NCBI GenBank assembly: GCA_031425195.1
Contig: JANPIX010000032.1
Coordinates: forward strand, 1-64,000
Source: JANPIX01 sp031425195
GTDB lineage: Bacteria; Pseudomonadota; Alphaproteobacteria; Rhodobacterales; Rhodobacteraceae
Direction of reading: 5' to 3'
DNA length: 64,000 nucleotides
Part shown: positions 43,996-52,571 of the stretch, piece by piece
Position numbering within the stretch: the stretch's first letter is position 1
Layout of the letters: each line of letters opens with the position of its first letter
Translations under genes and position numbers: made by a program
Notes under the pieces: model-generated
What the model saw: the letters and a program-made list of their open reading frames with translations, nothing else
Told to the model about the DNA's origin: nothing
Databases searched by the model: none

Positions 43996-44013
43996 CTGTC
44001 ATGGAATCTTCGT
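43996..44013 (+). promoter_or_regulatory. Pho-box-like site upstream of phnC
   Basis: CTGTCAT followed after four bases by TCTTCGT fits the PhoB site pattern of two seven-base direct repeats with a four-base spacer; the first half is a consensus match and the second is degenerate. TTACAAT about 17 bases downstream could be the -10 box. Phosphate-starvation control of phn genes is well known, which supports the call. Confidence 0.5.
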
Positions 44014-44076
44014 CTTGGTTGAGGGCGGATGTTACAATTCCGCTTTACGTCCCGGTCAACGGATCGGGGGTGTCGC

Positions 44077-44895
44077 ATGCTGCAAGTGAACATGGTGACG
44101 CGGTTGTTCGGCGCGAAGGCGGCGGTGGACCGGGCGAGCTTTACCGTCGACGGGGCGGCGTTCGTGGGCATTATCGGGCGGTCTGGCGCGGGCAAATCCA
44201 CCTTGCTGCGGATGATGAACCGGCTTGTACCCGCCACGTCGGGCGAGATTCTTGTTGATGGCCGCAATGTGTTGGCCCTGAACGGGGCCGAGGCGCGGGC
44301 GTGGCAAAGCCAGTGCGCGATGATCTTTCAGCAGTTCAATCTTGTGCCGCGGATGGATGTTGTGTCCAACGTCCTGCACGGCATCCTGAACCGGCGCGGC
44401 ACGTTGCAGACCATGCTGAACCTGTGGCCACGGGCCGACATCCTGCGGGCCATTGAGATACTGGACCGCCTTGGCATCGTTGAACAGGCCGGGAAACGGG
44501 CCGAGGCCCTGTCGGGCGGGCAACAGCAGCGCGTGGCCATTGCGCGGGCGTTGATGCAGGACCCACGGGTCATTCTGGCCGATGAACCGATTGCCAGCCT
44601 TGACCCGATGAATGCGCAGGTCGTGATGGATACGCTGCGCCGGATCAACGTCGAAGACGGGCGCATGGTGATTGCCAATCTGCATACACTCGACACCGCA
44701 CGGCGCTATTGCGACCGGGTCATCGGCATGCGCGACGGGCGCATCGTGTTCGACGGCACGCCGGCGCAGCTTTCGACCGGCGTCGCGCGCGACATCTATG
44801 GCGCGGACGACACGTTCAACGAGGCCGCAACCTCGACCAGCATTCCGCAGCACGAAGGGCCTGACCGCACCTATGCGGATGCCATGCTGCACTGA
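44077..44895 (+). CDS. phnC: phosphonate ABC transporter ATP-binding protein
   Basis: A 272-residue ATPase energising phosphonate uptake. It starts MLQVNMVTRLFGAKAAVD and has Walker A GRSGAGKSTLLRM, the Q-loop MIFQQFNLV, signature LSGGQQQRVAI, Walker B VILADEPIASLDP and the switch histidine in NLHTLD. The FQQFNLVPRMDVVSNVLHG segment is typical of PhnC. It is the first gene of phnC-phnD-phnE-phnE and lies 63 bases after a Pho-box-like element. An upstream in-frame ATG at 44029 was rejected as it overlaps the promoter region. Confidence 0.93.
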   Translation: MLQVNMVTRLFGAKAAVDRASFTVDGAAFVGIIGRSGAGKSTLLRMMNRLVPATSGEILVDGRNVLALNGAEARAWQSQCAMIFQQFNLVPRMDVVSNVLHGILNRRGTLQTMLNLWPRADILRAIEILDRLGIVEQAGKRAEALSGGQQQRVAIARALMQDPRVILADEPIASLDPMNAQVVMDTLRRINVEDGRMVIANLHTLDTARRYCDRVIGMRDGRIVFDGTPAQLSTGVARDIYGADDTFNEAATSTSIPQHEGPDRTYADAMLH

Positions 44896-44940
44896 GTTTC
44901 CCCGGCCCTGTTCTGCAGGGCCATAACCCATGGAGTTGCC

Positions 44941-45837
44941 ATGAAGACGCTGCTTATCACACTTGCTGCCACAACTGCGCTGTCGGGTGCCGTACAGGCA
45001 CAGGACATTACCGGGTTCAACATTGGTATCCTTGGCGGCGAAAACGCGCAGGATCGCTTGACATCCAACGAATGCTTCCGCGTCAAGGTGGAAGAGGCGC
45101 TGGGCGTTCCCGTCAAGGTGTTCACCCCGGCGGATTACGACGGCGTCATTCAGGGCCTGTTGGGCGGGACGATCGACTATGCATGGCTCGGCGCATCGGC
45201 CTATGCCAAGGTCTATCTGACCGACCCCGAAGCCGTTGACCTGAAGCTGACCAAGCAGAACGCCGATGGATCGACGGGCTATTACTCCATCGGGTTTGCG
45301 CGCAAGGACTCGGGCATCACCTCGATGGACGACGCCAAGGGCAAGGTCTTTGCCTTTGCCGACCCGAACTCCGCCTCGGGCTATCTGGTTCCGGCGGCGG
45401 AACTGTCGGGCAAATACGGCACGCTGGACGCCTATTTCAAGGAAGTGAAGATGTCAGGCGGACACGAGCAGACGATTGTCGGCGTGGCCAATGGCGACTT
45501 TGAGGCGGGCGTGTCCTGGGCGGACGGGCTTGGCAACTGGGAAGACGGATACACCGTCGGCGCGTTTCGCAAGGCGGCGGATGCGGGTCTTGTCGACATG
45601 AATGACCTTGTGGAAATCTGGCGCTCGTCGCTGATCCCCGAAGGCCCGATGGTCCTGCGCAAGGCGCTGCCGCAAGAGGTGAAGGACAAGGTTACGCAGT
45701 TGACCGCCGATCTGTGGGAAACCGATCCGGAATGTGCACGCGGAATGGCCGCCGGGGACGCCAAGGATTTCATTCCTGTCGAACAGTCGGCCTATGACGG
45801 CATCCTTGCCGCCCGCAAACTGCAGGAAGGCATGTAA
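44941..45837 (+). CDS. phnD: phosphonate ABC transporter substrate-binding protein
   Basis: A 298-residue periplasmic phosphonate-binding protein. A signal peptide (MKTLLITLAATTALSGAVQA) is cleaved near AQD. The mature chain has FNIGILGGENAQDRLTSNE, GVIQGLLGGTIDYAWLGASAYA and DPNSASGYLVPAAEL, the last being the PhnD/phosphonate-binding SASG loop. It delivers phosphonates to the PhnE permeases. The gene lies 45 bases after phnC, with GGAG before the ATG. Confidence 0.94.
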   Translation: MKTLLITLAATTALSGAVQAQDITGFNIGILGGENAQDRLTSNECFRVKVEEALGVPVKVFTPADYDGVIQGLLGGTIDYAWLGASAYAKVYLTDPEAVDLKLTKQNADGSTGYYSIGFARKDSGITSMDDAKGKVFAFADPNSASGYLVPAAELSGKYGTLDAYFKEVKMSGGHEQTIVGVANGDFEAGVSWADGLGNWEDGYTVGAFRKAADAGLVDMNDLVEIWRSSLIPEGPMVLRKALPQEVKDKVTQLTADLWETDPECARGMAAGDAKDFIPVEQSAYDGILAARKLQEGM

Positions 45838-45916
45838 TTTCAGCACTGTCTGGCCGGGCCTGTCACAGGGCCCGGCCTATTGCTGACTGCCTTGCGCGCA
45901 TCACCTCGGGGGACGG

Positions 45917-46801
45917 ATGGTCGATATTTCTTTCGGGCCGGAACAGGGCAAGCGTCCTGACAGTGCGGATACGCGTGCTGTTTATCTGGAGATGGTGCGC
46001 CGCAAACGGATGTACGGCGGGATGCTGGTCGTTTTGTTTGTGGCGATGATGTCGTCAGGGCTTTTGCTGGCCGAAGATCGCAATGCCGGTGGTTTCTGGA
46101 ACGGCGTGCCGATGCTTTTGGACTTTCCGACCGAAGTGTTGTCGGAGGCCTGGACCAACCGCGCGAACCTTCCGGGGTTGATCATTGAACATGTGCCGTC
46201 GCTGATCGAGACGATCAACATTGCGGCGGTGTCCACGTTGCTGGGCGGGTTGGGGGCGGTTCTTCTGTCGCTTTTGGCGACCCGCGGGCTTGCGCGGTGG
46301 CCGCGTCTGATTCCGGTGTTCCGGCGCAGTCTGGATGCTTTGCGGGCGGTGCCCGAAATTGTGATTGCACTGGTCCTGATCTTCATTCTTGGCGGTGGTC
46401 CGGTGCCGGCCGTCATCGCCATTTCGCTGCACACGGCGGGGGCGCTGGGCAAGCTGTTTTCCGAAGTGGCCGAAAACGCCGATCTTAAACCTGTGGAGGG
46501 GCTGGCCTCGGTCGGGGCGTCGTGGGGGCAACGGATGTGGCTGGGCGTGCTGCCACAGGTGGCCCCGAACTGGTTGAGTTATGCCTTGCTGCGGTTTGAA
46601 ATCAACATCCGGGCCAGCGCCATTTTGGGCTTTGTCGGCGAAGGCGGCATCGGCCACGATCTGAAGATCGCGATGCAATGGGGGCAGGGTCGCTATGACA
46701 AGGTCGTGGCCATTTTCCTGCTACTGTTCCTGACCATCGTGGTGATCGACCGTCTGTCTGACCATGTGCGAAACCGACTTGTTAAGGGGCGCGCGACATG
46801 A
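45917..46801 (+). CDS. phnE: phosphonate ABC transporter permease, first copy
   Basis: A 294-residue permease of the PhnE family with five or six membrane segments. It has ETINIAAVSTLLGGLGAVLLS in the membrane core and the ATPase-contact loop GLASVGASWGQRMWLGVLPQ, then FEINIRASAILGFVGEGGIG, a strongly conserved PhnE segment. It is followed with a four-base overlap by a second phnE, so the transporter is probably a heterodimer of two PhnE proteins, as in several alphaproteobacteria. Confidence 0.92.
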   Translation: MVDISFGPEQGKRPDSADTRAVYLEMVRRKRMYGGMLVVLFVAMMSSGLLLAEDRNAGGFWNGVPMLLDFPTEVLSEAWTNRANLPGLIIEHVPSLIETINIAAVSTLLGGLGAVLLSLLATRGLARWPRLIPVFRRSLDALRAVPEIVIALVLIFILGGGPVPAVIAISLHTAGALGKLFSEVAENADLKPVEGLASVGASWGQRMWLGVLPQVAPNWLSYALLRFEINIRASAILGFVGEGGIGHDLKIAMQWGQGRYDKVVAIFLLLFLTIVVIDRLSDHVRNRLVKGRAT

Positions 46802-48114
46802 CGGCCTATCCAGCTGCCACGGTTCCCATTCTGGCGCGTATGGCGGCAAGGCGGCGCTTTGCCATCGCGGTGCCCGCAGTTGTTCTGGCCTATCTTGTCT
46901 ATGCTGCGATCAGCTTTGATCTGGCGGGTCTGGCCGGGCGGGCGCGGTGGGACAATGCCGCCACACTGCTGTCGGACTTCTGGTCGTACAAGACGCACGT
47001 TACCCGCGACAACCGATCGGGCACAGTCGACGTGGTGATCGAGGGCGAGGCGAAGGGCAAGTATCCTGCGGGCACGTCCCCTGACTGGGTCACAATCACG
47101 GATGCGGTGACAACCATTGATCTTGGGGCAGGTCATGTGGTGACCTATGACGCCGTGGGGGCGCGGTATGTCGTGCCGGGCTATGGCGCCATCGACATTC
47201 ATCCCGAAGGCGGCAAGCCGGTCTTGCAGGCACCGCTGCCATTGCCCGACTGGATCAGCGTGTCCGACAACAAGGTATCGGTCACGACAGATGCGGGGCG
47301 GTTCAGCTATTCCCGGTCCAAGGTCGAAACCTTTCGGTATCAGCCGGGGTGGGAATTGTTCTTCTTTACCCTCGACAGCCCGTTCCACGGCAAAGGCCCA
47401 CTGGACCTTGCCCGTCTGGCCTTGTGGCAGGACAGGGTTGATCCGGCGCAGTCCAATATCGGTTACATGGCGTCGGAGTTCTGGACCAACAAGATGTGGC
47501 GTCATGGCGATGTGATCTGGGCGATTTTCGAGACGCTGCTGATGGCGTTTCTGGGTACCATGCTAGGGGCGATGATTGCGCTGCCGCTTGCCTTTGTCGC
47601 CGCGTCGAACTTCATGCCGCTGCGCAGCGTCCGGTTTGCCCTGCGCCGGGTGTTCGATTTCATCCGGGGCGTGGACGGGTTGATCTGGACGATCATTCTG
47701 TCGCGGGCTTTTGGCCCCGGCCCGATGACGGGAGCGTTGGCGATTTTCCTGACCGACACCGGGTCATTCGGCAAACTGTTCTCGGAAGCCTTGGAAAACA
47801 TCGATGACAGGCAGGTGGAGGGCGTGGCTTCGACAGGGGCCAACAGTCTGCAGCGGGCGCGGTTCGGTGTGATCCCGCAGATTACCCCGGTGTTGATAAG
47901 CCAGGTGCTGTATCACCTTGAATCGAACACGCGATCCGCCACAGTGATCGGGGCCATTGTGGGCGGGGGTATCGGGTTGCTGCTGACGCAGGCAATTCAG
48001 ACGCAGAAGGATTGGGAAGAAGTCGCATATTACATGGTGCTGATCGTGCTGATGGTGATGGTCATGGATACGCTGTCAGGCTGGATCCGCCGCAAGCTGA
48101 TCAAGGGTGAATGA
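46798..48114 (+). CDS. phnE: phosphonate ABC transporter permease, second copy, long form
   Basis: A 438-residue PhnE. After one N-terminal membrane helix (about residues 20-37) there is a stretch of roughly 180 mostly polar residues, including NRSGTVDVVIEGEAKGKYP, before the conserved permease core (ETLLMAFLGTMLGAMIALPL, GVASTGANSLQRARFGVIPQ, ESNTRSATVIGAIVGGGIG). The polar part would be in the periplasm and makes it about 150 residues longer than the first PhnE. It overlaps that gene by four bases. The extra region may help dock PhnD (inference). Confidence 0.9.
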   Translation: MTAYPAATVPILARMAARRRFAIAVPAVVLAYLVYAAISFDLAGLAGRARWDNAATLLSDFWSYKTHVTRDNRSGTVDVVIEGEAKGKYPAGTSPDWVTITDAVTTIDLGAGHVVTYDAVGARYVVPGYGAIDIHPEGGKPVLQAPLPLPDWISVSDNKVSVTTDAGRFSYSRSKVETFRYQPGWELFFFTLDSPFHGKGPLDLARLALWQDRVDPAQSNIGYMASEFWTNKMWRHGDVIWAIFETLLMAFLGTMLGAMIALPLAFVAASNFMPLRSVRFALRRVFDFIRGVDGLIWTIILSRAFGPGPMTGALAIFLTDTGSFGKLFSEALENIDDRQVEGVASTGANSLQRARFGVIPQITPVLISQVLYHLESNTRSATVIGAIVGGGIGLLLTQAIQTQKDWEEVAYYMVLIVLMVMVMDTLSGWIRRKLIKGE

Positions 48115-48115
48115 T

Positions 48116-48733
48116 GTGACCCACCTTTCCGCGACCACACCGTTGATCCACGCCGACTGCCTTATCGTCAACGCCAGCTTTGGCGGGTGGTGCGAGGTGG
48201 GGCAGGGCAGCCGCGTGCTTAATTCGACGTTCGGGGATTATGCCTATTGCGACCGTCTGTCCGATATCGCCAACACGACGGTGGGCCGGTTCGCCAACAT
48301 TGCCGCGCTGACGCGGATCGGCCCGACCGACCATCCCTATGCGCATGCGTCGATGCATCATTTCATGTATCGGTCTTCGTATTATTGGGATGATGCCGAA
48401 GATGACGCCGATCATTTCGCCGCCCGCGCGGCGCGTCGGACGGTGATTGGGCCGGACACGCGGATTGGTCACGGTGCGATCATCAAGCCGGATGTGACGC
48501 TTGGTGCCGGGTGCATCGTGGCGTCCGGGGCGGTGGTGACCAAGGATGTGCCACCGTATATGATCGTGGCAGGCCTTCCGGCAACACCGCTGCGGCCGCG
48601 CTTTGCGGCAGGTATTGCAGACAGGCTTATGGCGTTGGCGTGGTGGGACTGGGATCATGCGCGTTTGCGCGCAGCACTGGAAGATTTCCGCAGCCTGCGG
48701 GCCGAGGCGTTTCTGGAACGGTACAGCGGTTGA
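48116..48733 (+). CDS. hexapeptide-repeat acetyltransferase-like phosphonate metabolism protein
   Basis: A protein of about 205 residues with a left-handed beta-helix of hexapeptide repeats (NASFGGWCEVGQGSRVLNS, TVIGPDTRIGHGAIIKP, VTLGAGCIVASGAVVTKDV). It belongs to the phosphonate-operon transferase group (TIGR03308-like), related to chloramphenicol/serine acetyltransferases. It may acetylate an aminophosphonate, a role otherwise filled by PhnO, but the substrate is unproven. GTG at 48116 has AAGGG at good distance; GTG at 48107 is an alternative overlapping phnE by eight bases. It is convergent with phnF. Confidence 0.82.
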   Translation: MTHLSATTPLIHADCLIVNASFGGWCEVGQGSRVLNSTFGDYAYCDRLSDIANTTVGRFANIAALTRIGPTDHPYAHASMHHFMYRSSYYWDDAEDDADHFAARAARRTVIGPDTRIGHGAIIKPDVTLGAGCIVASGAVVTKDVPPYMIVAGLPATPLRPRFAAGIADRLMALAWWDWDHARLRAALEDFRSLRAEAFLERYSG

Positions 48734-48739
48734 CGGGCT

Positions 48740-49456
48740 TCAGTCTGGTGTGACCGTCAGTGTCACCCGATCACCGGCGAACCATGTGGTTCCGTATTCG
48801 ACGGGCGTTCCGTCTGCATCGACGTTGACGGCAACCGACCGTAAGATGGGGGCCGATACCGCCACCTGCAGGGCAAGCGCCAGCAGCGGATCGGCGAGTT
48901 TGGCCGTCAGGCGGGTTTCGGCGCGGGTGTAATCGGTCAGACCGCAGGCCGCCAATGCGGCGGTGATAGACCCGGTTTCGCCCATCATCTTTGGAAGGTC
49001 GGGAAAGCGGGCAGCCGGGAAAACCGATCGAAAGGCAGCAAGTGGTTGGCCATCGGCAAGCGAGATGCCTTCAACGACGTGAACCGCAGCGTCCTGCGCA
49101 AGTCGAAGCGCCTCGGCCTCCTTCAGGGTCGCGGGGCGGGTTTCGATGCGGTTGACGCGGCGGGACGGGGTTCGCCCGCCTGCCATGATGTTCTGGAAGA
49201 ACCGGACGCGGCGGCCCAGCGGATAATCGGTTGGCCGTGCCGTGACGAAAACCCCCGCGCCGCGGCGGGATTGAACGATACCCCGGGCCGCAAGGTCGGC
49301 AAGGGCGTGGCGGATCGTGTGGCGGTTGACACCAAAGCGGGCGGCAAGCGCTGCCTCGGTCGGCAATTTCGTTCCGGGCGGATAAAGCCCGGCCGAGATT
49401 TCGTTTCGCAGGGTTTCGGCAATGCAGGTGAACAGGGCCAAGGCAGGTTCCGTCAT
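48740..49456 (-). CDS. phnF: phosphonate-operon GntR/HutC-type regulator
   Basis: A 238-residue regulator with an N-terminal GntR winged helix (EISAGLYPPGTKLPTEAALAARFGVNRHTIRHALADL) and a C-terminal UTRA ligand-binding domain of the HutC subfamily (running from VNRIETRPATL to the end). Position between the phnCDEE and phnGHIJKLNM sets identifies it as PhnF, presumably a repressor released by phosphonates or phosphate starvation. It is divergent from phnG, with tandem TTGTATAG elements between them. Confidence 0.9.
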   Translation of the reverse strand: MTEPALALFTCIAETLRNEISAGLYPPGTKLPTEAALAARFGVNRHTIRHALADLAARGIVQSRRGAGVFVTARPTDYPLGRRVRFFQNIMAGGRTPSRRVNRIETRPATLKEAEALRLAQDAAVHVVEGISLADGQPLAAFRSVFPAARFPDLPKMMGETGSITAALAACGLTDYTRAETRLTAKLADPLLALALQVAVSAPILRSVAVNVDADGTPVEYGTTWFAGDRVTLTVTPD

Positions 49457-49507
49457 GAAAGTTTCACAAGCCCGTCGTTGCAGGCGGGGTGGAGGTCACA
49501 GTATAAC

Positions 49508-49523
49508 TTGTATAGTTGTATAG
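49508..49523. promoter_or_regulatory. candidate PhnF operator
   Basis: Two adjacent copies of TTGTATAG (49508-49515 and 49516-49523) followed by TT lie between the divergent phnF and phnG starts. AACT and AGTT flank the core with partial dyad symmetry. TGTATAG resembles the half-sites of HutC/PhnF-type regulators. Confidence 0.5.
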
Positions 49524-49544
49524 TTCGACGCAGGGGTTCGCAAG

Positions 49545-50003
49545 ATGGATGGGGCGCAGATGAGCAGGTCGGTCGACCAGACCCGCGCGGGGTGGATGTC
49601 GGTTCTGGCCAAGGCTGCGCCGCAGCGCGTGGCGGCCCTGATGCCAGCTGTACCTGAGCACATTTTTCTGCGGCCGCCGGAGGTCGGGGCGGTGATGGTC
49701 CGGGGCCGCATCGGTGGCACGGGCGCGCAGTTCAATCTGGGCGAGATGACCGTGACCCGCGCCTCGGTCCGGCTGGCAGACGGGACAGTTGGGCATGCCT
49801 GGGTGCAGGGCCGTGACAAGGGCCATGCGGTGCGCGCAGCCGTTGCAGATGCGCTGATGCAGACTGACGCGCGGTATCTGGTACAGACGGATGTGCTTGA
49901 TGTGCTTGCCCATGAGGCTGCGGTGGCACGCCAGTTGCGCGCGGGCAAGGCTGCGGCCACGAAGGTGGATTTCTTTACCATGGTCAGAGGAGAGGACCAA
50001 TGA
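49545..50003 (+). CDS. phnG: C-P lyase subunit PhnG
   Basis: A 152-residue PhnG, a structural subunit of the PhnGHIJ carbon-phosphorus lyase core that attaches the phosphonate to ATP with loss of adenine. Recognisable segments are AGWMSVLAKAAPQRVAAL and FNLGEMTVTRASVRLADG, then GHAWVQGRDKGHAVRAAV. It starts the phnGHIJKLNM series. ATG at 49560 (MSRSVDQTRA) is a possible alternative start with GGGG upstream. Its stop overlaps phnH (ATGA). Confidence 0.93.
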   Translation: MDGAQMSRSVDQTRAGWMSVLAKAAPQRVAALMPAVPEHIFLRPPEVGAVMVRGRIGGTGAQFNLGEMTVTRASVRLADGTVGHAWVQGRDKGHAVRAAVADALMQTDARYLVQTDVLDVLAHEAAVARQLRAGKAAATKVDFFTMVRGEDQ

Positions 50004-50569
50004 CACCGCATGCCCTGACCGGCGGGTTCGACCGGCCCCCCCATCAGTCGGCGCGGGCGTTTCGGGCCGTGCTGGAGGCGATGGCGCGACCGGGGACGAT
50101 CAGGGATGTGGAAGGCGCCTTGCCGCCCCTGCCCCTATCGATCGCCGCGGGCGTGGCAATGCTGATGCTGGCCGATACCACAACGCCCCTGCATCTGGCG
50201 GGCGATGTCGACTGTGCCGATGTGCGCGGCTGGGTCGCTTTTCATGTCGGATCGCCATTGGTGACGGCCGAAGACGCGGTCTTTGCGGTGGGCACGTGGG
50301 ACAACCTTTGCCCCGTCGCGCGTTTTGGGGTGGGGGCGGCGGACTATCCTGACAGGTCGGCCACCCTGATCGTCGAGGTTGATCTTCTTGAGAACGATGG
50401 CCCTGTTCTGACGGGGCCCGGAATTGAGTCCATGGCGCGGTTGCGCCTGCCCGAAACGGCAGCCTTTGTGGCCAACCGGGCGCTGTTCCCGCTTGGCTTT
50501 GACTGCCTGTTCACCTGTGGGTCACGGCTTGCCGGGCTGCCTCGATCAACCCGCGTGGGGGAAGCCTGA
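50000..50569 (+). CDS. phnH: C-P lyase subunit PhnH
   Basis: A 189-residue PhnH, which forms part of the C-P lyase core. It begins with TGGFDRPPHQSARAFRAVLE and has MARPGTIRDVEGALPPLP, then ADTTTPLHLAGD, and ends with FPLGFDCLFTCGSRLAGLPR, all typical of PhnH. It overlaps phnG and phnI by a few bases, which supports equal production of subunits. Confidence 0.94.
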   Translation: MTPHALTGGFDRPPHQSARAFRAVLEAMARPGTIRDVEGALPPLPLSIAAGVAMLMLADTTTPLHLAGDVDCADVRGWVAFHVGSPLVTAEDAVFAVGTWDNLCPVARFGVGAADYPDRSATLIVEVDLLENDGPVLTGPGIESMARLRLPETAAFVANRALFPLGFDCLFTCGSRLAGLPRSTRVGEA

Positions 50570-51654
50570 TGTATGTCGCCGTAAAGGGTGGCGAACGCGC
50601 CATCGACAACGCCCATGCGTGGCTTGCCGAGGAACGGCGGGGCGACACGTCGGTGGCCGAGTTGACGATCGCGCAGATCCGCCAGCAGCTTCGCCTGGCG
50701 GTGAACCGCGTGATGGCCGAGGGGTCGCTGTACGACCCCGATCTTGCGGCGCTGGCCATCAAGCAGTCACGCGGTGATCTGATCGAGGCGGTGTTCCTGA
50801 TCCGCGCCTACCGGACCACCCTGCCGCGTCTGGGCGCATCGAACCCGGTTGATACAGGGGAAATGACGCTCGACAGGCGCATTTCGGCAACGTTCAAGGA
50901 TCTGCCGGGCGGGCAGATCCTTGGCCCGACGTTTGACTACACGCATCGCCTTTTGGATTTCAAACTGGCCGCCGAAACTGATGTCCCACCTGCAGCCGCG
51001 ACTGCGCCTGCGATGTCTGGCAAGGTGGCGCATGTGACCGAGTTTCTGAACCGTGACGGTCTGATCGAAGAGGCCACACCGTCGGACACCACGCCCGGCG
51101 ATCTGACGCGCGATCCGCTGGAGCTTCCCGCCGACCGCGCGCTGCGCCTGCAGGCGCTCACTCGGGGGGACGAGGGGTTCGTCTTGTCGATGGCCTATTC
51201 CACGCAGCGCGGCTATGGCCGCACGCACGCCTTTGTCGGCGAATTGCGCATCGGATCAGTGGCGGTTGAAGTGGACATTCCCGAGTTGGGCTTCGCTGTC
51301 GAAATTGGCGAGATGGAGCTGACCGAGTGCGAAACAGTCAACCAGTTCAAGGGTTCGAAAACCGAACCGCCGCAATTCACGCGGGGTTACGGGCTGGTCA
51401 TGGGGCAAAGCGAACGCAAGGCCATCGCGATGAGCCTTGTGGACCGCGCCCTGCGCTGGAAGGAACTGGGCGAAGACTTTGTCGGTGCCCCCGCGCAGGA
51501 CGAGGAATTTGTTCTGTCGCACTGTGACAACATTCAGGCGACGGGGTTTCTCGAACATATCAAGCTGCCGCATTATGTGGATTTTCAGGCCGAGCTTGAA
51601 ATGGTCCGCCGCCTGCGTGCCGAAGCGCAAAACCTGCAGGAGGCCCCAGAATGA
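50569..51654 (+). CDS. phnI: C-P lyase subunit PhnI
   Basis: A 361-residue PhnI, the nucleosidase subunit of the C-P lyase core, which displaces adenine from ATP with help of PhnGH and PhnL. It starts MYVAVKGGERAIDNAHAWL and includes LAIKQSRGDLIEAVFLIRAY, MAYSTQRGYGRTHAFVGELR and HCDNIQATGFLEHIKLPHYV, which are conserved family segments. Its ATG overlaps the phnH stop and its stop overlaps phnJ. Confidence 0.95.
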   Translation: MYVAVKGGERAIDNAHAWLAEERRGDTSVAELTIAQIRQQLRLAVNRVMAEGSLYDPDLAALAIKQSRGDLIEAVFLIRAYRTTLPRLGASNPVDTGEMTLDRRISATFKDLPGGQILGPTFDYTHRLLDFKLAAETDVPPAAATAPAMSGKVAHVTEFLNRDGLIEEATPSDTTPGDLTRDPLELPADRALRLQALTRGDEGFVLSMAYSTQRGYGRTHAFVGELRIGSVAVEVDIPELGFAVEIGEMELTECETVNQFKGSKTEPPQFTRGYGLVMGQSERKAIAMSLVDRALRWKELGEDFVGAPAQDEEFVLSHCDNIQATGFLEHIKLPHYVDFQAELEMVRRLRAEAQNLQEAPE

Positions 51655-52571
51655 TAGCTGATCGCACGCTTTTGCAGGATGAAACCGACGACCTTTGTTC
51701 AACGGGGCAGGCCTACAACTTTGCCTATCTTGACGAACAGACAAAGCGGATGATCCGGCGCGCGATCCTGAAGGGGATCGCCGTGCCGGGTTATCAGGTG
51801 CCCTTTGCCAGCCGCGAAATGCCGATGCCTTACGGTTGGGGTACCGGCGGGGTGCAGGTGACGGCCGCCTGTCTGGTGCCAGAAGACCGGCTGAAGGTGA
51901 TCGATCAGGGGGCGGATGACACGACCAATGCCGTGAGCATCCGCAAATTCTTTGCCCGCACGGCGGGGGTTGCCGTGACCGAAGCGACGGAAGACGCCAC
52001 GATCATCCAGACGCGCCACAGGATTCCCGAAACGCCCCTGCGTGCGGGCCAAATACTGGTCTATCAGGTGCCCATTCCCGAACCCCTGCGGTTTCTGGAA
52101 CCGCGCGAGACGGAAACACGCAAGATGCACGAGCTTGAGGAATACGGGCTGATGCATGTGAAGCTTTACGAAGACATCGCGCGCCACGGGCAGATTGCGA
52201 CGTCCTACGCTTATCCGGTCAAGGTTGAAGGGCGCTATGTCATGGATCCGTCGCCGATCCCGAAATTCGACAACCCCAAACTGGGTGGCAACCCGGCCAT
52301 TCAGCTTTTCGGGGCCGGGCGGGAACAGCGCATCTATGCGCTGCCGCCTTTCACCGATGTGGTCAGTCTGGATTTCGATGATCATCCATTTGTGGCAACC
52401 AAGGCACCGCACGATTGCGATTTGTGCGGGGCGGGCGACACCTATCTGGACGAGGTGATCACCGACGATCAGGGAAACCGCATGTATGTCTGTTCCGACA
52501 CGGATTTCTGCGGTGGCAGGCGGGCGGCGGGGCACGTCGGGCGGCTTGGTTTGGCAGAGGGGCTGGCATGA
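51651..52571 (+). CDS. phnJ: C-P lyase radical SAM subunit PhnJ
   Basis: A 306-residue PhnJ, which breaks the carbon-phosphorus bond of ribosyl phosphonate triphosphate-derived intermediate using an unusual radical SAM [4Fe-4S] centre. The C-terminal cysteines that bind the cluster and form the thiyl radical are seen in HDCDLCGAGDTYLDEV and YVCSDTDFCGGRRAAGH. The N-terminal part has DEQTKRMIRRAILKGIAVPG and MPMPYGWGTGGVQVTAA. All key cysteines are present, so the enzyme should be active. Confidence 0.96.
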   Translation: MIADRTLLQDETDDLCSTGQAYNFAYLDEQTKRMIRRAILKGIAVPGYQVPFASREMPMPYGWGTGGVQVTAACLVPEDRLKVIDQGADDTTNAVSIRKFFARTAGVAVTEATEDATIIQTRHRIPETPLRAGQILVYQVPIPEPLRFLEPRETETRKMHELEEYGLMHVKLYEDIARHGQIATSYAYPVKVEGRYVMDPSPIPKFDNPKLGGNPAIQLFGAGREQRIYALPPFTDVVSLDFDDHPFVATKAPHDCDLCGAGDTYLDEVITDDQGNRMYVCSDTDFCGGRRAAGHVGRLGLAEGLA

